Part shown: one piece after another, positions 35,408 through 46,121 of the stretch | Numbering within the stretch: the stretch's first letter is position 1 | How the letters are laid out: each line of letters opens with the position of its first letter | Assembly (NCBI RefSeq): GCF_021738965.1 | Contig: NZ_JAKKOQ010000005.1 | Location: 1 to 64,000, forward strand | Direction of reading: 5' to 3' | DNA length: 64,000 bases | From: Gordonia zhenghanii | Lineage (GTDB): Bacteria > Actinomycetota > Actinomycetes > Mycobacteriales > Mycobacteriaceae | Translations under genes and position numbers: made by a program | Notes under the pieces: model-generated | What the model was told of the DNA's origin: nothing | Seen by the model: the letters and a program-made list of their open reading frames with translations, nothing else | Database searches by the model: none

Positions 35408-37456
35408 TCAGTCGACCTTGATCCGGCCCGTCGCTCCGTCGATCTGACGTAGGCGTCCCGACGCGGACTTCACGTCCCCGAAGTAGCGGATCCGGTAATC
35501 GCCTGGAGCCGCGTTCCGCGGAACGCGCCAGGTCACTGTCATCTTCGATGCCGACATGCTTCCGCCGGGCCGCGCCCACGTCATCTCGGTCGACTCGTGG
35601 TCGTCGTCGTAGACCGTCGTCCAGCCGGTGCCGGTGAACTTCTCGACACTGAAGTAGCGACGCGCTCCGCGACGGACCCGGTTGCTCGGGTAAGCGCCGC
35701 AGAAGCTCGCGGAGATCGTCGATCCAGGTTTCGCTGAGGCGGGAACCTTCGAGACGACCTGACCGAACCGCTTCCCCGGCATCGGGGTGTCGGCGGGCTG
35801 TGCGCCGAGCAGGTCGGGTTGCAGATCGGCCCGGTCGGCGGGAGCCCGCCCGGCCGAGCGTTTCGCGCCGCGTCGCATCGCCTTCGCCAACGCATCCATC
35901 TCCTGCATGTACGCGCACAGCGTCCACCGGCCGAACAAGGTCTCGCCGCCCTCGTACTGTTGCGACACATACTCCTCGGGAGTCACGACGTACTGGCAGT
36001 AACCGTTCGAATATCCCTGCAGCAGAACGTTTTCCAGTGGGACATCCATCGCGTCTGCCACGATCCGCCGCACGCGCAGGCCGGAGACGATGGTCGACTC
36101 CGTCGGCAGCGCGGCCAGGACCAGATCACCGATCCGCATCAGCTGCAGCGGCAGTCGCTGCTCGATCCACGAACGCGGCGGAAGGATGCCGAGAGGGAAC
36201 AGGATCGCCTTCGGCGACTGATTGTCGGCGATCCACGCGGGCGGTGTCGGCGTCGCGCCTGCGCCGAGCGCCATCGCGAACTCGTTCCGCACGCCCTCGT
36301 TCAAGAAGCCGAGCTGACTGCGGGTGTTCTCCTCCTGGCTCGTCGCGGCGGCTGCCGCGCCCATCATCGCGGGGGAAGTGCGAGCCGACTTGCCGTGCGG
36401 TGTGAAGTGTCCGTCGATGTGGACGTTCGCCATGTCGACATAGCGGGTCGCGGAATCGACTCCTCCGGTGGTCATCGGCCGGGCGGCTGCGAGAGCCGCC
36501 TGCCCTGCGCGGTCCTGGCGTCGCCCGATGATGATCCGGTTGCTCCGATTGTCGGCCGTCGGGCCGCCCGGATGCATCTTGCGGACCCACAGGTTCGGCG
36601 TCATGTCACCCGCGTTGGTCTGCGCATGTGCGCTCACGACGTCGGGATCGCGCTGCTCTCCCAGATATGCCGCGTACCCCTTGTTGTCGGGGCCGATCAG
36701 GAAGTTCGCATCGGTCAGCGACGTGCCGTGGGTGGCGAACCAGGTGATCTCGCCGATACTCGCGCCGCCCTGCTTGAGTCGGATGGCGGTGACCTGAGGG
36801 TCGATGTGCGACGAGAAATGCTTTCGATCGGGTTCCGGGTTGAGCGTGAACGCGTCGTACGACCGGTTGGCGCTCGCATCGTGCAGTTCGGTGTGTCCGA
36901 GCTCGACGGTTCCGGGTGCGAGCGAGGAGTGCGCCTGCTCGACAGCTTCGAGCAGCCCGTCGATCTCGGCCCGGAATGAGTTGTGTCGGTGGCCTTTCGC
37001 CGCCAGGACGTAGGCGTAGTCCCACGAGGTGCCACCGCACGAGTTGTGGTTGTGGGTGGCGTTGATGTTGACGTTGTGCACGTTGTAGAGGTCGCCGTGA
37101 CGCTTGCGCAGCTCGGCGAGAAGCGTGTTGTGGTGGGAGGTGAACACGCACGCGATGTCGGCCGTGATGAACAGGACGCGCTGACCGGTCGCGGCGTCGG
37201 CGACGATGTAGGCGCGCGCCCACGTGCGTTGCAACAGGCCGTTCGCCACCTGGTCGAGATCGGAGTAGCCCATCATTCCCTGGCCCGCGATCGCGCCGGT
37301 CATATCGCCCTTGCCCGCACCGACCAGGTAGCCGGTCGCGGCCTGCGCCTGCCCGGCGGAGTCGACTGCGCCGGCTCCGAGTCCGATCGAGGCGGCGGTC
37401 GCCGCTGCGCCGACAGCGGTCGCGTGTAGAACGGTGCGGCGTGGGACGTCAGGCAT
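35408..37456 (-). CDS. Neutral/alkaline ceramidase family protein, Tat-exported
   Basis: 682 residues. N-terminal Tat signal (PRRTVLHATAVGAAATAAS) ending near an AQA cleavage site, so a secreted hydrolase. The body has the neutral ceramidase Zn motif region NATHNHNSCGG and the block AQTNAGDMTPNLW. In the Pseudomonas and human enzymes this block carries the nucleophilic Ser (G-x-x-SPN); here it is Thr286. The C-terminal Ig-like domain (~545-680) is present. Expected to split ceramides into fatty acid and sphingosine; with Thr at the nucleophile position the activity is uncertain. ATG at 37456 has an AAGGAG Shine-Dalgarno sequence. Confidence 0.87.
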   Translation of the reverse strand: MPDVPRRTVLHATAVGAAATAASIGLGAGAVDSAGQAQAATGYLVGAGKGDMTGAIAGQGMMGYSDLDQVANGLLQRTWARAYIVADAATGQRVLFITADIACVFTSHHNTLLAELRKRHGDLYNVHNVNINATHNHNSCGGTSWDYAYVLAAKGHRHNSFRAEIDGLLEAVEQAHSSLAPGTVELGHTELHDASANRSYDAFTLNPEPDRKHFSSHIDPQVTAIRLKQGGASIGEITWFATHGTSLTDANFLIGPDNKGYAAYLGEQRDPDVVSAHAQTNAGDMTPNLWVRKMHPGGPTADNRSNRIIIGRRQDRAGQAALAAARPMTTGGVDSATRYVDMANVHIDGHFTPHGKSARTSPAMMGAAAAATSQEENTRSQLGFLNEGVRNEFAMALGAGATPTPPAWIADNQSPKAILFPLGILPPRSWIEQRLPLQLMRIGDLVLAALPTESTIVSGLRVRRIVADAMDVPLENVLLQGYSNGYCQYVVTPEEYVSQQYEGGETLFGRWTLCAYMQEMDALAKAMRRGAKRSAGRAPADRADLQPDLLGAQPADTPMPGKRFGQVVSKVPASAKPGSTISASFCGAYPSNRVRRGARRYFSVEKFTGTGWTTVYDDDHESTEMTWARPGGSMSASKMTVTWRVPRNAAPGDYRIRYFGDVKSASGRLRQIDGATGRIKVD

Positions 37457-37513
37457 CGGGCTCCTTGAATGACACAAGTTCTCATTGATCGACGTTGTGA
37501 CTCTAACCTCACC

Positions 37514-37527
37514 TGATCGATCGATCA
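37514..37527. promoter_or_regulatory. Palindrome in the ceramidase-dapB intergenic region
   Basis: TGATCGATCGATCA is a perfect 14-bp palindrome 58 nt upstream of the ceramidase ATG and ~60 nt upstream of the dapB -10 candidate TAGACT (37585-37590). A related TTGATCGACG lies at 37485-37494. A possible operator for the ceramidase gene; no regulator can be named. Confidence 0.4.
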
Positions 37528-37599
37528 ATATTGTCGAATGTCCGGTAACGGTGATCGTGTCCCGCACGGTCGCGGACCGCCTTCTAGACTGGGAGGTAA

Positions 37600-38376
<777 letters not shown>

Positions 38377-38379
38377 CAC

Positions 38380-38856
38380 GTGTCCTCGACTCGTAAATCC
38401 GACGCGCGGCCGATCGTCGCGGTGATCGCCTTCCTGGTGATCGCTATGTGCGTCTACTTCGTCATCCTCGGCCGGATGGCGTACCGGATGATCGAGCACG
38501 GGACCGTGGTGTCGATCGGATTCGGCATCGGCATCTTCATCCTCCCGCTGCTCGGCGTGTGGATGATCGTGTCCACGCTCCGCTCGGGGATCGAGCACCA
38601 GAGGATGGCCGCCGAGGTCGCAGACCGGGGGCGCGAACTCGATGTCGACGACCTTCCTCGACGACCATCGGGGCGCATCGAGCGCGACGCAGCGGACGAC
38701 CTGTTCGCCCAGGTGAAGCAGGAGTGGGAGGCCGATCCGAGCGACTGGGTCCGCACCTACCGGATTGCGCGCGCATACGACTACGCAGGTGACCGCTCCC
38801 GGGCCCGCGAGATGATGAAGCGGGCATCGGGCCAGTACCGCGAGGCGAAGGACTGA
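38380..38856 (+). CDS. Conserved membrane protein with C-terminal helical-repeat segment
   Basis: 158 residues from the GTG 3 nt after dapB. Two predicted membrane helices (~12-32 and 43-64), then a cytosolic part that ends in a TPR-like helix pair (DWVRTYRIARAYDYAGDRSRAREMMKRAS). The same kind of gene follows dapB in M. tuberculosis (Rv2772c). Function unknown. Confidence 0.72.
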   Translation: MSSTRKSDARPIVAVIAFLVIAMCVYFVILGRMAYRMIEHGTVVSIGFGIGIFILPLLGVWMIVSTLRSGIEHQRMAAEVADRGRELDVDDLPRRPSGRIERDAADDLFAQVKQEWEADPSDWVRTYRIARAYDYAGDRSRAREMMKRASGQYREAKD

Positions 38857-38902
38857 CAATGCCCGGGCACGAGCAGATGTTGGCCGAGGCGTTCCTACCG
38901 CC

Positions 38903-39057
38903 GATCGAGCGACCGTTTCCCGCTGATCGAGCGACCGTTTCCCGCTGATCGAGCGACCGTTTCCCGCTGATCGAGCGGAGTCGAGATCGGAAAACCGTGG
39001 TCCTTGCGAGGTTTCGCCTCGGCTCGTCGCTAGCGCTCCTCACCGGCTCAACCAGCT
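38903..39057. repeat. Composite intergenic repeat: three 22-nt tandem units, dispersed core and tail
   Basis: Three identical 22-nt units start at 38903, 38925 and 38947 (each begins GATCGAGCGACCGTTTCCCG). The fourth position switches to the dispersed core GATCGAGCGGAGTCGAGATC (38969-38988). A further segment (38996-39057), rich in CTCGTCGC/CGCTCCTCACCG, looks like a second repeat family. The flavodoxin-like gene ends inside this element. Related cores at 9699 and, inverted, at 40419. Confidence 0.85.
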
Positions 39058-39505
39058 AGGAGAGCCCGGCGGCCACCGTCGCACCTAGTTCCCAGCACGC
39101 GTCGAGTTGATCCTTGGTCGGCTTGTTCGACGCGATGACATACTCGGCGGCCTTGGTCCAGCCCAGACCTGCGGTGATCCGGTCGACGGCGTTCACGGCG
39201 CCCTCGGAGCCCTCGTTGCCGTGCAGATACAGCCCGAACGGGCGAGCCTGGGTCGAGTCGAGGATCTGGTAGTAGCTGCAGTCGAACGCGTGCTTCAGCG
39301 CTCCGGAGATGTAGCCGAGGTTCACCGGCGAGCCGAGGAGATAACCGTCGGCATCGAGGAAGTCGGTCGCGGTCACCGACAGTGCCGCGCGCCGAACCAC
39401 CTCGACGCCCTCGATCTCCGGGTCCGTCGCGCCGGAGACGACGGCCTCGAACATGGCCTGACAGTGCGGCGACGGTGTGTGGTGGACGATCAGCAGGCGA
39501 GCCAT
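39056..39505 (-). CDS. Flavodoxin-like / NADPH-dependent FMN reductase family protein
   Basis: 149 residues with a flavodoxin-like fold: N-terminal VHHTPSPHCQAMFEAV (phosphate-binding loop position), the FMN-contact motif GSPVNLGYISGALKHAFD near residues 59-76, and LYLHGNEGSEGAV. Probably binds FMN and transfers electrons; partner unknown. The stop codon lies in the intergenic repeat, so the last residues may have been altered by its insertion. Confidence 0.8.
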   Translation of the reverse strand: MARLLIVHHTPSPHCQAMFEAVVSGATDPEIEGVEVVRRAALSVTATDFLDADGYLLGSPVNLGYISGALKHAFDCSYYQILDSTQARPFGLYLHGNEGSEGAVNAVDRITAGLGWTKAAEYVIASNKPTKDQLDACWELGATVAAGLS

Positions 39506-39625
39506 GCGTCCACTGTGGCAGATTCTCCCTGGGCCGGTCCGCGAGTCAGTAGACGTGCGGTCGGACACGTGGCGTCGAGCTGCCCATGACACGATCGACT
39601 CGACAGCGCAATCGAGGGGACCCAG

Positions 39626-40414
39626 ATGCCGCACACCAGCACACTCGACGACCGTCCGTCGCACGCACGCTTCTTCGAGCGGACGTACCGACTCCGGATG
39701 GAGGACGTCACCCCTGACATGGGGGTGCGTCACGACGCGATCGCGCGTCTGCTCCAGAACATCGCCATGGACATGATCGACGAGTCGGAGTGGGGCAAGA
39801 CGAATCCGTTCTGGATCGTGCGCCGCAACGTGATCGACGTCCTCGAGCCGATCACCTGGCCCGGCGACGTGCACATCGAACGGTGGTGCGAGGCGACGTC
39901 GTCGCGATGGGTCGGGATGCGTCAACGACTCACCGGGACGCCGACTGCGACGGGGTTCGCCGACGCCGATCGTCCGACCGGCCTGGTGGAGACGTCGAGC
40001 TTCTGCATCAACGTGACCCGAGAGGGTCGTCCGTCTCGAATCGACGACGAGTCCATGGACGACTGGAACACCGACGTCACCGAGACTCGCCTCAAATGGA
40101 AGGCGATGAACCCAGCCGCCCCTGGCGACGTCCCGGACGGCGAGATCGACTACACGACGTTCGCGCTGCGCACCACCGACTTCGACGCGTTGGGGCACAT
40201 GAACAACGTCGCATACTGGCATGCCGTGCACGCCGTCCTCGACCGAGTCCCCGGCCTGACCGCGGCGCCGCACCGCGCCGTCATCGAGTATCTGCGACCG
40301 ATCACCCCGCGCGACGACGCGACGATCGCGACGACCGAGTACAACGGCGGAATCGCGTTGTGGTTCATCGTCGACGACGTGGTCACGACATCGGTGACGG
40401 TGACACCGCTGTAG
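39626..40414 (+). CDS. Acyl-ACP thioesterase family protein (double hot-dog)
   Basis: 262 residues. Two tandem hot-dog domains: the first with DMGVRHDAIARLLQNIAMDMIDE and FWIVRRNVIDVLEPITWPG, the second with FALRTTDFDALGHMNNVAYW (Asp/His/Asn motif). It resembles FatA/FatB-like acyl-ACP thioesterases and M. tuberculosis Rv2001-type proteins. Would release fatty acids from acyl carrier protein or CoA. A GAGGGGA element precedes the ATG. It ends 5 nt before an intergenic repeat. Confidence 0.82.
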   Translation: MPHTSTLDDRPSHARFFERTYRLRMEDVTPDMGVRHDAIARLLQNIAMDMIDESEWGKTNPFWIVRRNVIDVLEPITWPGDVHIERWCEATSSRWVGMRQRLTGTPTATGFADADRPTGLVETSSFCINVTREGRPSRIDDESMDDWNTDVTETRLKWKAMNPAAPGDVPDGEIDYTTFALRTTDFDALGHMNNVAYWHAVHAVLDRVPGLTAAPHRAVIEYLRPITPRDDATIATTEYNGGIALWFIVDDVVTTSVTVTPL

Positions 40415-40418
40415 GAGG

Positions 40419-40490
40419 GATCTCGACTGCGCTCGATCGGCGAAAAGGGGCTCGATCGGCGAGAAGGGGCTCGATCAGCGGGGAGACGGG
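40419..40490. repeat. Inverted copy of the dispersed repeat core with short tandem units
   Basis: GATCTCGACTGCGCTCGATC (40419-40438) is the reverse complement of the 38969 core with one mismatch. It is followed by about three ~19-nt units of the type GCTCGATCGGCGAAAAGG, with decay. The stop codon of the convergent amidohydrolase gene (40475-40477) lies in the third unit. Confidence 0.8.
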
Positions 40491-41545
40491 ATCCGATAGA
40501 TACGGCGCGCGTTGGCGGAGAACGCGGCGGGAAGAGCAGTCGGACCATGCGCGGCGTCGACGGCTGCGGCGACGAGTTGGACGGCGTCACCGAAGGTCAG
40601 GACGGGAGCGTCGATCGGCATGTTGGAGCCGAACATCAGCCGGTCGACGCCGAACGCCGATGCCGTCGAGGTCAGGATCGGATGCCAGAGGTCGGTGAGT
40701 TCCGCACGGTCCGGCGGCGACGAGTAGCCGAGGACCGGCATCCCGTACCCGGACAGTTTCGCGACGACGTTGGGTTCGGCGGCGACGGCGGATATCGCGT
40801 CGAGCCACCGATCGCGCATCCCGGCGCGCTGCGCGCTCGAAGATCCCGTGCGTTCTCCGCGCGGTCCGACGACACCGGGTTCGGTGCCCAGATGGTTCAG
40901 GATGATCGTCGTCTCCGGGTACTCGCGAGCGAGAGTGACGACGTCGGGCAGTTGGTGGGCGTACACCCACGCGTCGAAGGTGAGACTGCGCTCGGCGATC
41001 GCAGCGAATCCGGATAGGAACCTCGTGTCCGCATACAGGTTCGGGACATCTGTCCACGACTTCACTCCCGGGTCGGGGTGGACCGGGGCAGAGCAACGGA
41101 TGCCGACGAGATTCGGCGTCGACGCGAGGTGGGCGTCGAGTACCGCGGCGCTGTCGGTCCACCGTGGGTCGAAGTGTCCGACGATCCCGCCGAGCGAGAG
41201 GGAGTCGGGAAACTCGAGTCCGTTGATCCACGCGGACTCGTCGGCGGCTCGGAATCCCTCGGCCTTCCACGACGCTTCGATGTGCACGGCGCTCCCGACG
41301 CGGTAGGCGTCGTCGTCGCTGCGGGCCAGCGCCGAGTAGTCGGCCGGCAGGAACGGTTGAGCGACCCACTGCGGCGAGCCGACGAACCCGCGGTTTGCAC
41401 GCGGGACGACGACCCCGAAGGCCTTCTCCAGGAGCCGGGGAGCGATCGAGTACAGACGTGCGGGACCGGACGCTTCGCGCGGGGTGGTCAACGGATCCCA
41501 CAGGTGCATGTGCGCGTCGACGATGTCGCCGAGTCGATAGGTCAT
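40475..41545 (-). CDS. Amidohydrolase family protein (amidohydrolase 2, TIM barrel)
   Basis: 356 residues. The metal-binding HxH motif is [10 protein letters not shown] at the N-terminus; [37 protein letters not shown] and [10 protein letters not shown] are further active-site blocks of the amidohydrolase-2 group (2-pyrone-4,6-dicarboxylate lactonase-like). Hydrolyses or decarboxylates an unknown substrate. ATG at 41545 has TACAGT six bases upstream (minus strand), so probably leaderless. Divergent from thyA. The 3' end lies in a repeat. Confidence 0.83.
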   Translation of the reverse strand: MTYRLGDIVDAHMHLWDPLTTPREASGPARLYSIAPRLLEKAFGVVVPRANRGFVGSPQWVAQPFLPADYSALARSDDDAYRVGSAVHIEASWKAEGFRAADESAWINGLEFPDSLSLGGIVGHFDPRWTDSAAVLDAHLASTPNLVGIRCSAPVHPDPGVKSWTDVPNLYADTRFLSGFAAIAERSLTFDAWVYAHQLPDVVTLAREYPETTIILNHLGTEPGVVGPRGERTGSSSAQRAGMRDRWLDAISAVAAEPNVVAKLSGYGMPVLGYSSPPDRAELTDLWHPILTSTASAFGVDRLMFGSNMPIDAPVLTFGDAVQLVAAAVDAAHGPTALPAAFSANARRIYRIPSPR

Positions 41546-41613
41546 GCGATCACTGTAGGGTTCCTCCGGCGTGGCCGTGCAGCCTTGCCTGCCGCCTCGG
41601 TAGACTCGGCGAG

Positions 41614-42929
<1,316 letters not shown>

Positions 42930-42957
42930 CCTCGCCGACGATCGGTGGAACGTCCTG

Positions 42958-44172
42958 ATGGCCGACCTGTCGGTCGGGCAGGCCCGTCGAATCGCCTTGG
43001 CTGCACAGGGTTTCGCTGACCCCGTGCCCGGCGGTCCGCCGACTCGGCGACACTTCCGGCGGGTGCTCGGACGCACCCGACTCTTGCAGATGGACTCGGT
43101 CAACATTCTGGCCCGAGCGCACTACCTGCCTGCCTTCAGCCGACTCGGCGCCTACGACGACACCCTGCTCGACACGGCGGCCTGGCGCGACACTACGCGG
43201 TCTCCACGCCTGCTCGCCGAGTACTGGGCCCACGAGGCCGCGCTGATTCCCGTCGACGACTGGCCGCTCTTCGGGTGGCGGATGGACGACTACCGCGGCG
43301 GGCGGTACCGATACACCCGAGAAGTTCTGGCACGCAACAGATCTCTCGCTGCCGATGTCCGCGATGTGATCGTCGGGCGCGGAGCGTCGACGCCGCGCAG
43401 TGTCGAAGACGAACTCGGGATCGAGCGCACCCCGGGGGAGAAGGGGTCGTGGTGGACGCGCGGTGAAGTGAAGCATGTGTGCGAGGCGTTGTTCGCCTCA
43501 GGCGACCTCTCTGCCACCCGCAACGGAAACTTCGTCCGACACTACGACCTGGCCGAACGGATCGTCGGCGACCAGGTGAACGTCTCGATTCCGCGGGCCG
43601 AGGCCCACCGCGAACTAGTCACTCGTGCGGCAGCCGCGCACGGGGTCGGGACCGTCGCCGATCTCGCCGACTACTACCGCTTGAAGACCGCCGACGTGAA
43701 GGCCGTGCTGCCCGATCTGCTCGATGCCGGGATCGTGCGCGAGGTGTCGATCGACGGATGGGGCGATCGGGCGTACCTGCATCGCGACGCACGGATCCCC
43801 AGGAAGGTCCGGCGATCGACGTTGCTGTCGCCGTTCGACCCGCTCGTCTTCTTCCGGCCGCGCACCCAGCGGTTGTTCGACTTCCACTACCGCATCGAGA
43901 TCTACGTGCCCGAACACAAACGGGTGCACGGCTACTACGTGCTTCCGTACCTGATGGACGAACAGGTCGCGGCTCGCGTCGACCTGAAGGCCGACCGCTC
44001 GACCGGCGTCCTGCACGTGCTGTCGGCCCACGTCGAGCCCGGGGTCGACCAAGGGGAAGTCGCCGAGCGATTGGCGGCAGATCTACGCGCGACGGCGGCA
44101 TGGCGTGGCCTCGACGACGTCGTGATCCACGGTCGCGGCGAGCTGTCCGGGGCGTTGTCGGCGGTGAGTTGA
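42958..44172 (+). CDS. Winged-helix DNA glycosylase-like protein, YcaQ/AlkX family (HTH_42)
   Basis: 404 residues of the HTH_42 (DUF1006) fold. Begins with VGQARRIALAAQGF; the family catalytic triplet appears as RLLQMDSVNILARAHY, that is Q44-M-D46, the QxD form of the YcaQ/AlkX branch, whose E. coli member is a DNA glycosylase acting on interstrand cross-links. Further blocks: EYWAHEAALIP, RLFDFHYRIEIYVPEHKRVHGYYVLPYL. Other possibility: a regulator without enzyme activity. The upstream frame is open but the ATG at 42958 fits the family N-terminus. A large inverted repeat follows. Confidence 0.84.
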   Translation: MADLSVGQARRIALAAQGFADPVPGGPPTRRHFRRVLGRTRLLQMDSVNILARAHYLPAFSRLGAYDDTLLDTAAWRDTTRSPRLLAEYWAHEAALIPVDDWPLFGWRMDDYRGGRYRYTREVLARNRSLAADVRDVIVGRGASTPRSVEDELGIERTPGEKGSWWTRGEVKHVCEALFASGDLSATRNGNFVRHYDLAERIVGDQVNVSIPRAEAHRELVTRAAAAHGVGTVADLADYYRLKTADVKAVLPDLLDAGIVREVSIDGWGDRAYLHRDARIPRKVRRSTLLSPFDPLVFFRPRTQRLFDFHYRIEIYVPEHKRVHGYYVLPYLMDEQVAARVDLKADRSTGVLHVLSAHVEPGVDQGEVAERLAADLRATAAWRGLDDVVIHGRGELSGALSAVS

Positions 44173-44179
44173 GACTTCC

Positions 44180-44234
44180 GACGAAGTCGGCACTTTCTTT
44201 CGGCTCTACGCCGAAATAAAGTGCCGAAGTCGTC
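44180..44234. repeat. 25-nt inverted repeat / hairpin after the YcaQ-like gene
   Basis: Arms 44180-44204 and 44210-44234 match at 22 of 25 positions, loop TCTAC. It begins 8 nt after the glycosylase-like stop and ends 29 nt before the GNAT start. It may act as terminator but its length, AT-containing centre (CACTTTCTTT) and mismatches look more like a small mobile or REP-type element. Confidence 0.75.
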
Positions 44235-44262
44235 AGCGATTCGGCGGACTAGGCTGATCCGC

Positions 44263-44793
44263 GTGAAGATACGCGATGCGCGGCGCGACGACGTGCCTGC
44301 GACGCAGCGGATCGAGGTCGCGGCGGGCCGGATGTTCGCGGATCTGGGGATGGACCTGGTCGCCGCGGACGACCCGCTGCCCACACAGACCATCGAGCAG
44401 TACGTCGACGGCGGACGCTGTTGGGTGGCAGTCGATTCCGGCGATCGACCGATCGGGTACATCCTCGTCGAGATGGTCGACGCTGCGGCGCACATCGAAC
44501 AGATCTCCGTCGATCCCGACTTCGCAGGGCGACGGGTCGGCGCCGCGCTGATCGAGCGAGCAGTGCAGTGGGGCATGAGTAGGCGAGCATCGGCAGTCAC
44601 GCTGACGACGTACGTCGACGTCGGCTGGAACGGCCCGTACTACGTGCGGCTCGGATTCGATTACCTCGCCGAATGCGACGAGACGCCGGGACTGATATCC
44701 AAACGCGCGCACGAGAAGTCACTGGGACTGGATCGATGGCCTCGCGCATGCATGGTGCGGACCATCGGTGCGGCCTCTACTGTCGAGGAATGA
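44263..44793 (+). CDS. GNAT-family N-acetyltransferase
   Basis: 176 residues. Acetyl-CoA loop region EQISVDPDFAGRRVGAALIERAVQW (V-x-P-x-F-x-G-R-x-V-G pattern, residues ~83-106) and C-terminal NGPYYVRLGFDYL. Substrate unknown. GTG at 44263 is preceded by TAGGCT (44250-44255) seven bases upstream, a leaderless start; the open frame upstream runs into the inverted repeat. Its stop overlaps the next ATG. Confidence 0.82.
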   Translation: MKIRDARRDDVPATQRIEVAAGRMFADLGMDLVAADDPLPTQTIEQYVDGGRCWVAVDSGDRPIGYILVEMVDAAAHIEQISVDPDFAGRRVGAALIERAVQWGMSRRASAVTLTTYVDVGWNGPYYVRLGFDYLAECDETPGLISKRAHEKSLGLDRWPRACMVRTIGAASTVEE

Positions 44794-45134
44794 GCACATT
44801 CGCGCGAGTCGCCCGCGTCGTCAACACCGCCGTGACCCCGTTGCTGTCGGCGCCGGTCATCGGCCCGCTGCTCGGCAAGTCGATGACCCAGATCAGCTAC
44901 ACCGGGCGCAAGAGCGGAAAACGATTCACGCTGCCTGTGGCGTTCCGACGACAGGGCGACGGAACGATCCTCGTCGGCGTCGCCGCAGCGTCTCAGAAGA
45001 CGTGGTGGCGGAACTTCCAGCCGGGGCCGACACCGATCACCATCGAGCTGGACGGCGTCGAACGCACCGGTACCGGTGTCGCGAAGGTCGGGAACAAGGG
45101 GACCTCGGTCGTCGTCACTCTCGACGACGTGTGA
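44790..45134 (+). CDS. Nitroreductase / deazaflavin (F420)-dependent family protein (DUF385)
   Basis: 114 residues of the split beta-barrel fold typical of DUF385/Ddn-like proteins of mycolic-acid actinobacteria: ISYTGRKSGKRFTLPVAFRRQGD, VGVAAASQKTWWRNF and ITIELDGVERTG. Related proteins bind F420 or fatty acids/quinones; the actual cofactor cannot be told here. ATG overlaps the GNAT stop (ATGA). Confidence 0.77.
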   Translation: MSTFARVARVVNTAVTPLLSAPVIGPLLGKSMTQISYTGRKSGKRFTLPVAFRRQGDGTILVGVAAASQKTWWRNFQPGPTPITIELDGVERTGTGVAKVGNKGTSVVVTLDDV

Positions 45135-45164
45135 CCCGGCAGATCCGCTCGATACACTCGCGTC

Positions 45165-46073
45165 ATGAGCACCGCCCTCCTTCGTGACGTCACCCTCCGC
45201 GACGGCCTGCAGCTGACCGGCAAGACACTCGACGTGGCGACACGCGTCGAGCTCGCACGCACACTCCTGCACGCCGGAGTGCCGGAGTTGGAGATCGGTT
45301 CGATGGCCCGACCGGATCTGGTGCCGCCGATGGCGGGGAGCCTCGACATCGTCGCCGCACTGACCCCCGAGGAACTCGACCGCTGTTGGATCTGGGTCGC
45401 CACGCCCCGGCACGTCGAGAAGGCGGTCGCGGCAGGAGCGAAGAACGTCCAGTACTGCTTCTCCGCGTCGGACGCACACAACAAGGCGAACATCGGACGT
45501 CTCACCGAGGACTCGGTGGCCGCGATGCCTGCGGCCATCGACATCGTCAAGGAGGCCGGCGGTCGGATCCAGCTGTGCATCGCCACCAGCTTCACCTGTC
45601 CGTTCGATGGAGCCGTCGACCCCGATCGGGTCCGCGGGATCGTCGCCGACCCCCGCACGGCGGGCGCGGACGACGTGGTGCTCGCCGACACGCTCGGTCA
45701 GGCGCACCCGGGGCAGGTTCGGGACCTGTTCGCGACCGCGCCCGTCGGCGACCGCCGCCTCGTCTTCCACGGGCACGACACCTGGGGGATGGGCGTGGCG
45801 AACGCGCTCGCGGCGATCGACGGCGGCGCGCAGGTCGTCGACGGCGCTCTGGCCGGACTCGGCGGCTGCCCGTTCGCGCCCGGTGCGAGCGGAAACACCG
45901 CATCCGAGGACCTGCTGTTCGCGACGCGGCCCGACTACCTGACCCCGCAGGTGCTCGCGGAACTCGTGCGTGCAGGGGAGGAGTTGCTCGCAGAACTCGG
46001 CGAAGCGTCCCGCTCGAAGGCGGCGCAGGGCGCGCGGTCGGAGGCGAAGGCGTTCGACTGGGTCATCGGCTAA
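45165..46073 (+). CDS. HMG-CoA lyase-like DRE-TIM metallolyase
   Basis: 302 residues. TIM-barrel with RDVTLRDGLQ at the N-terminus (the R-D-x-x-x-R-D-G metal/substrate motif), NVQYCFSASDAHNKANIG, FHGHDTWGMGVANALAA (metal-binding HxHxxxG), and the lyase signature GGCPFAPGASGNTASED with the catalytic Cys. Likely cleaves 3-hydroxy-3-methylglutaryl-CoA or a related acyl-CoA, in leucine or isoprenoid degradation. ATG at 45165 has TACACT (45153-45158) six bases upstream: leaderless. Confidence 0.87.
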   Translation: MSTALLRDVTLRDGLQLTGKTLDVATRVELARTLLHAGVPELEIGSMARPDLVPPMAGSLDIVAALTPEELDRCWIWVATPRHVEKAVAAGAKNVQYCFSASDAHNKANIGRLTEDSVAAMPAAIDIVKEAGGRIQLCIATSFTCPFDGAVDPDRVRGIVADPRTAGADDVVLADTLGQAHPGQVRDLFATAPVGDRRLVFHGHDTWGMGVANALAAIDGGAQVVDGALAGLGGCPFAPGASGNTASEDLLFATRPDYLTPQVLAELVRAGEELLAELGEASRSKAAQGARSEAKAFDWVIG

Positions 46074-46121
46074 CACAGGGGCATCGGCCGACTGCCGTCT
46101 ACCACCAGTAAGCTACCCGGC

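Noticed and set aside
44180..44234. Insertion sequence
   Set aside because: Only 55 nt of inverted repeat; no transposase gene or target duplication is visible.
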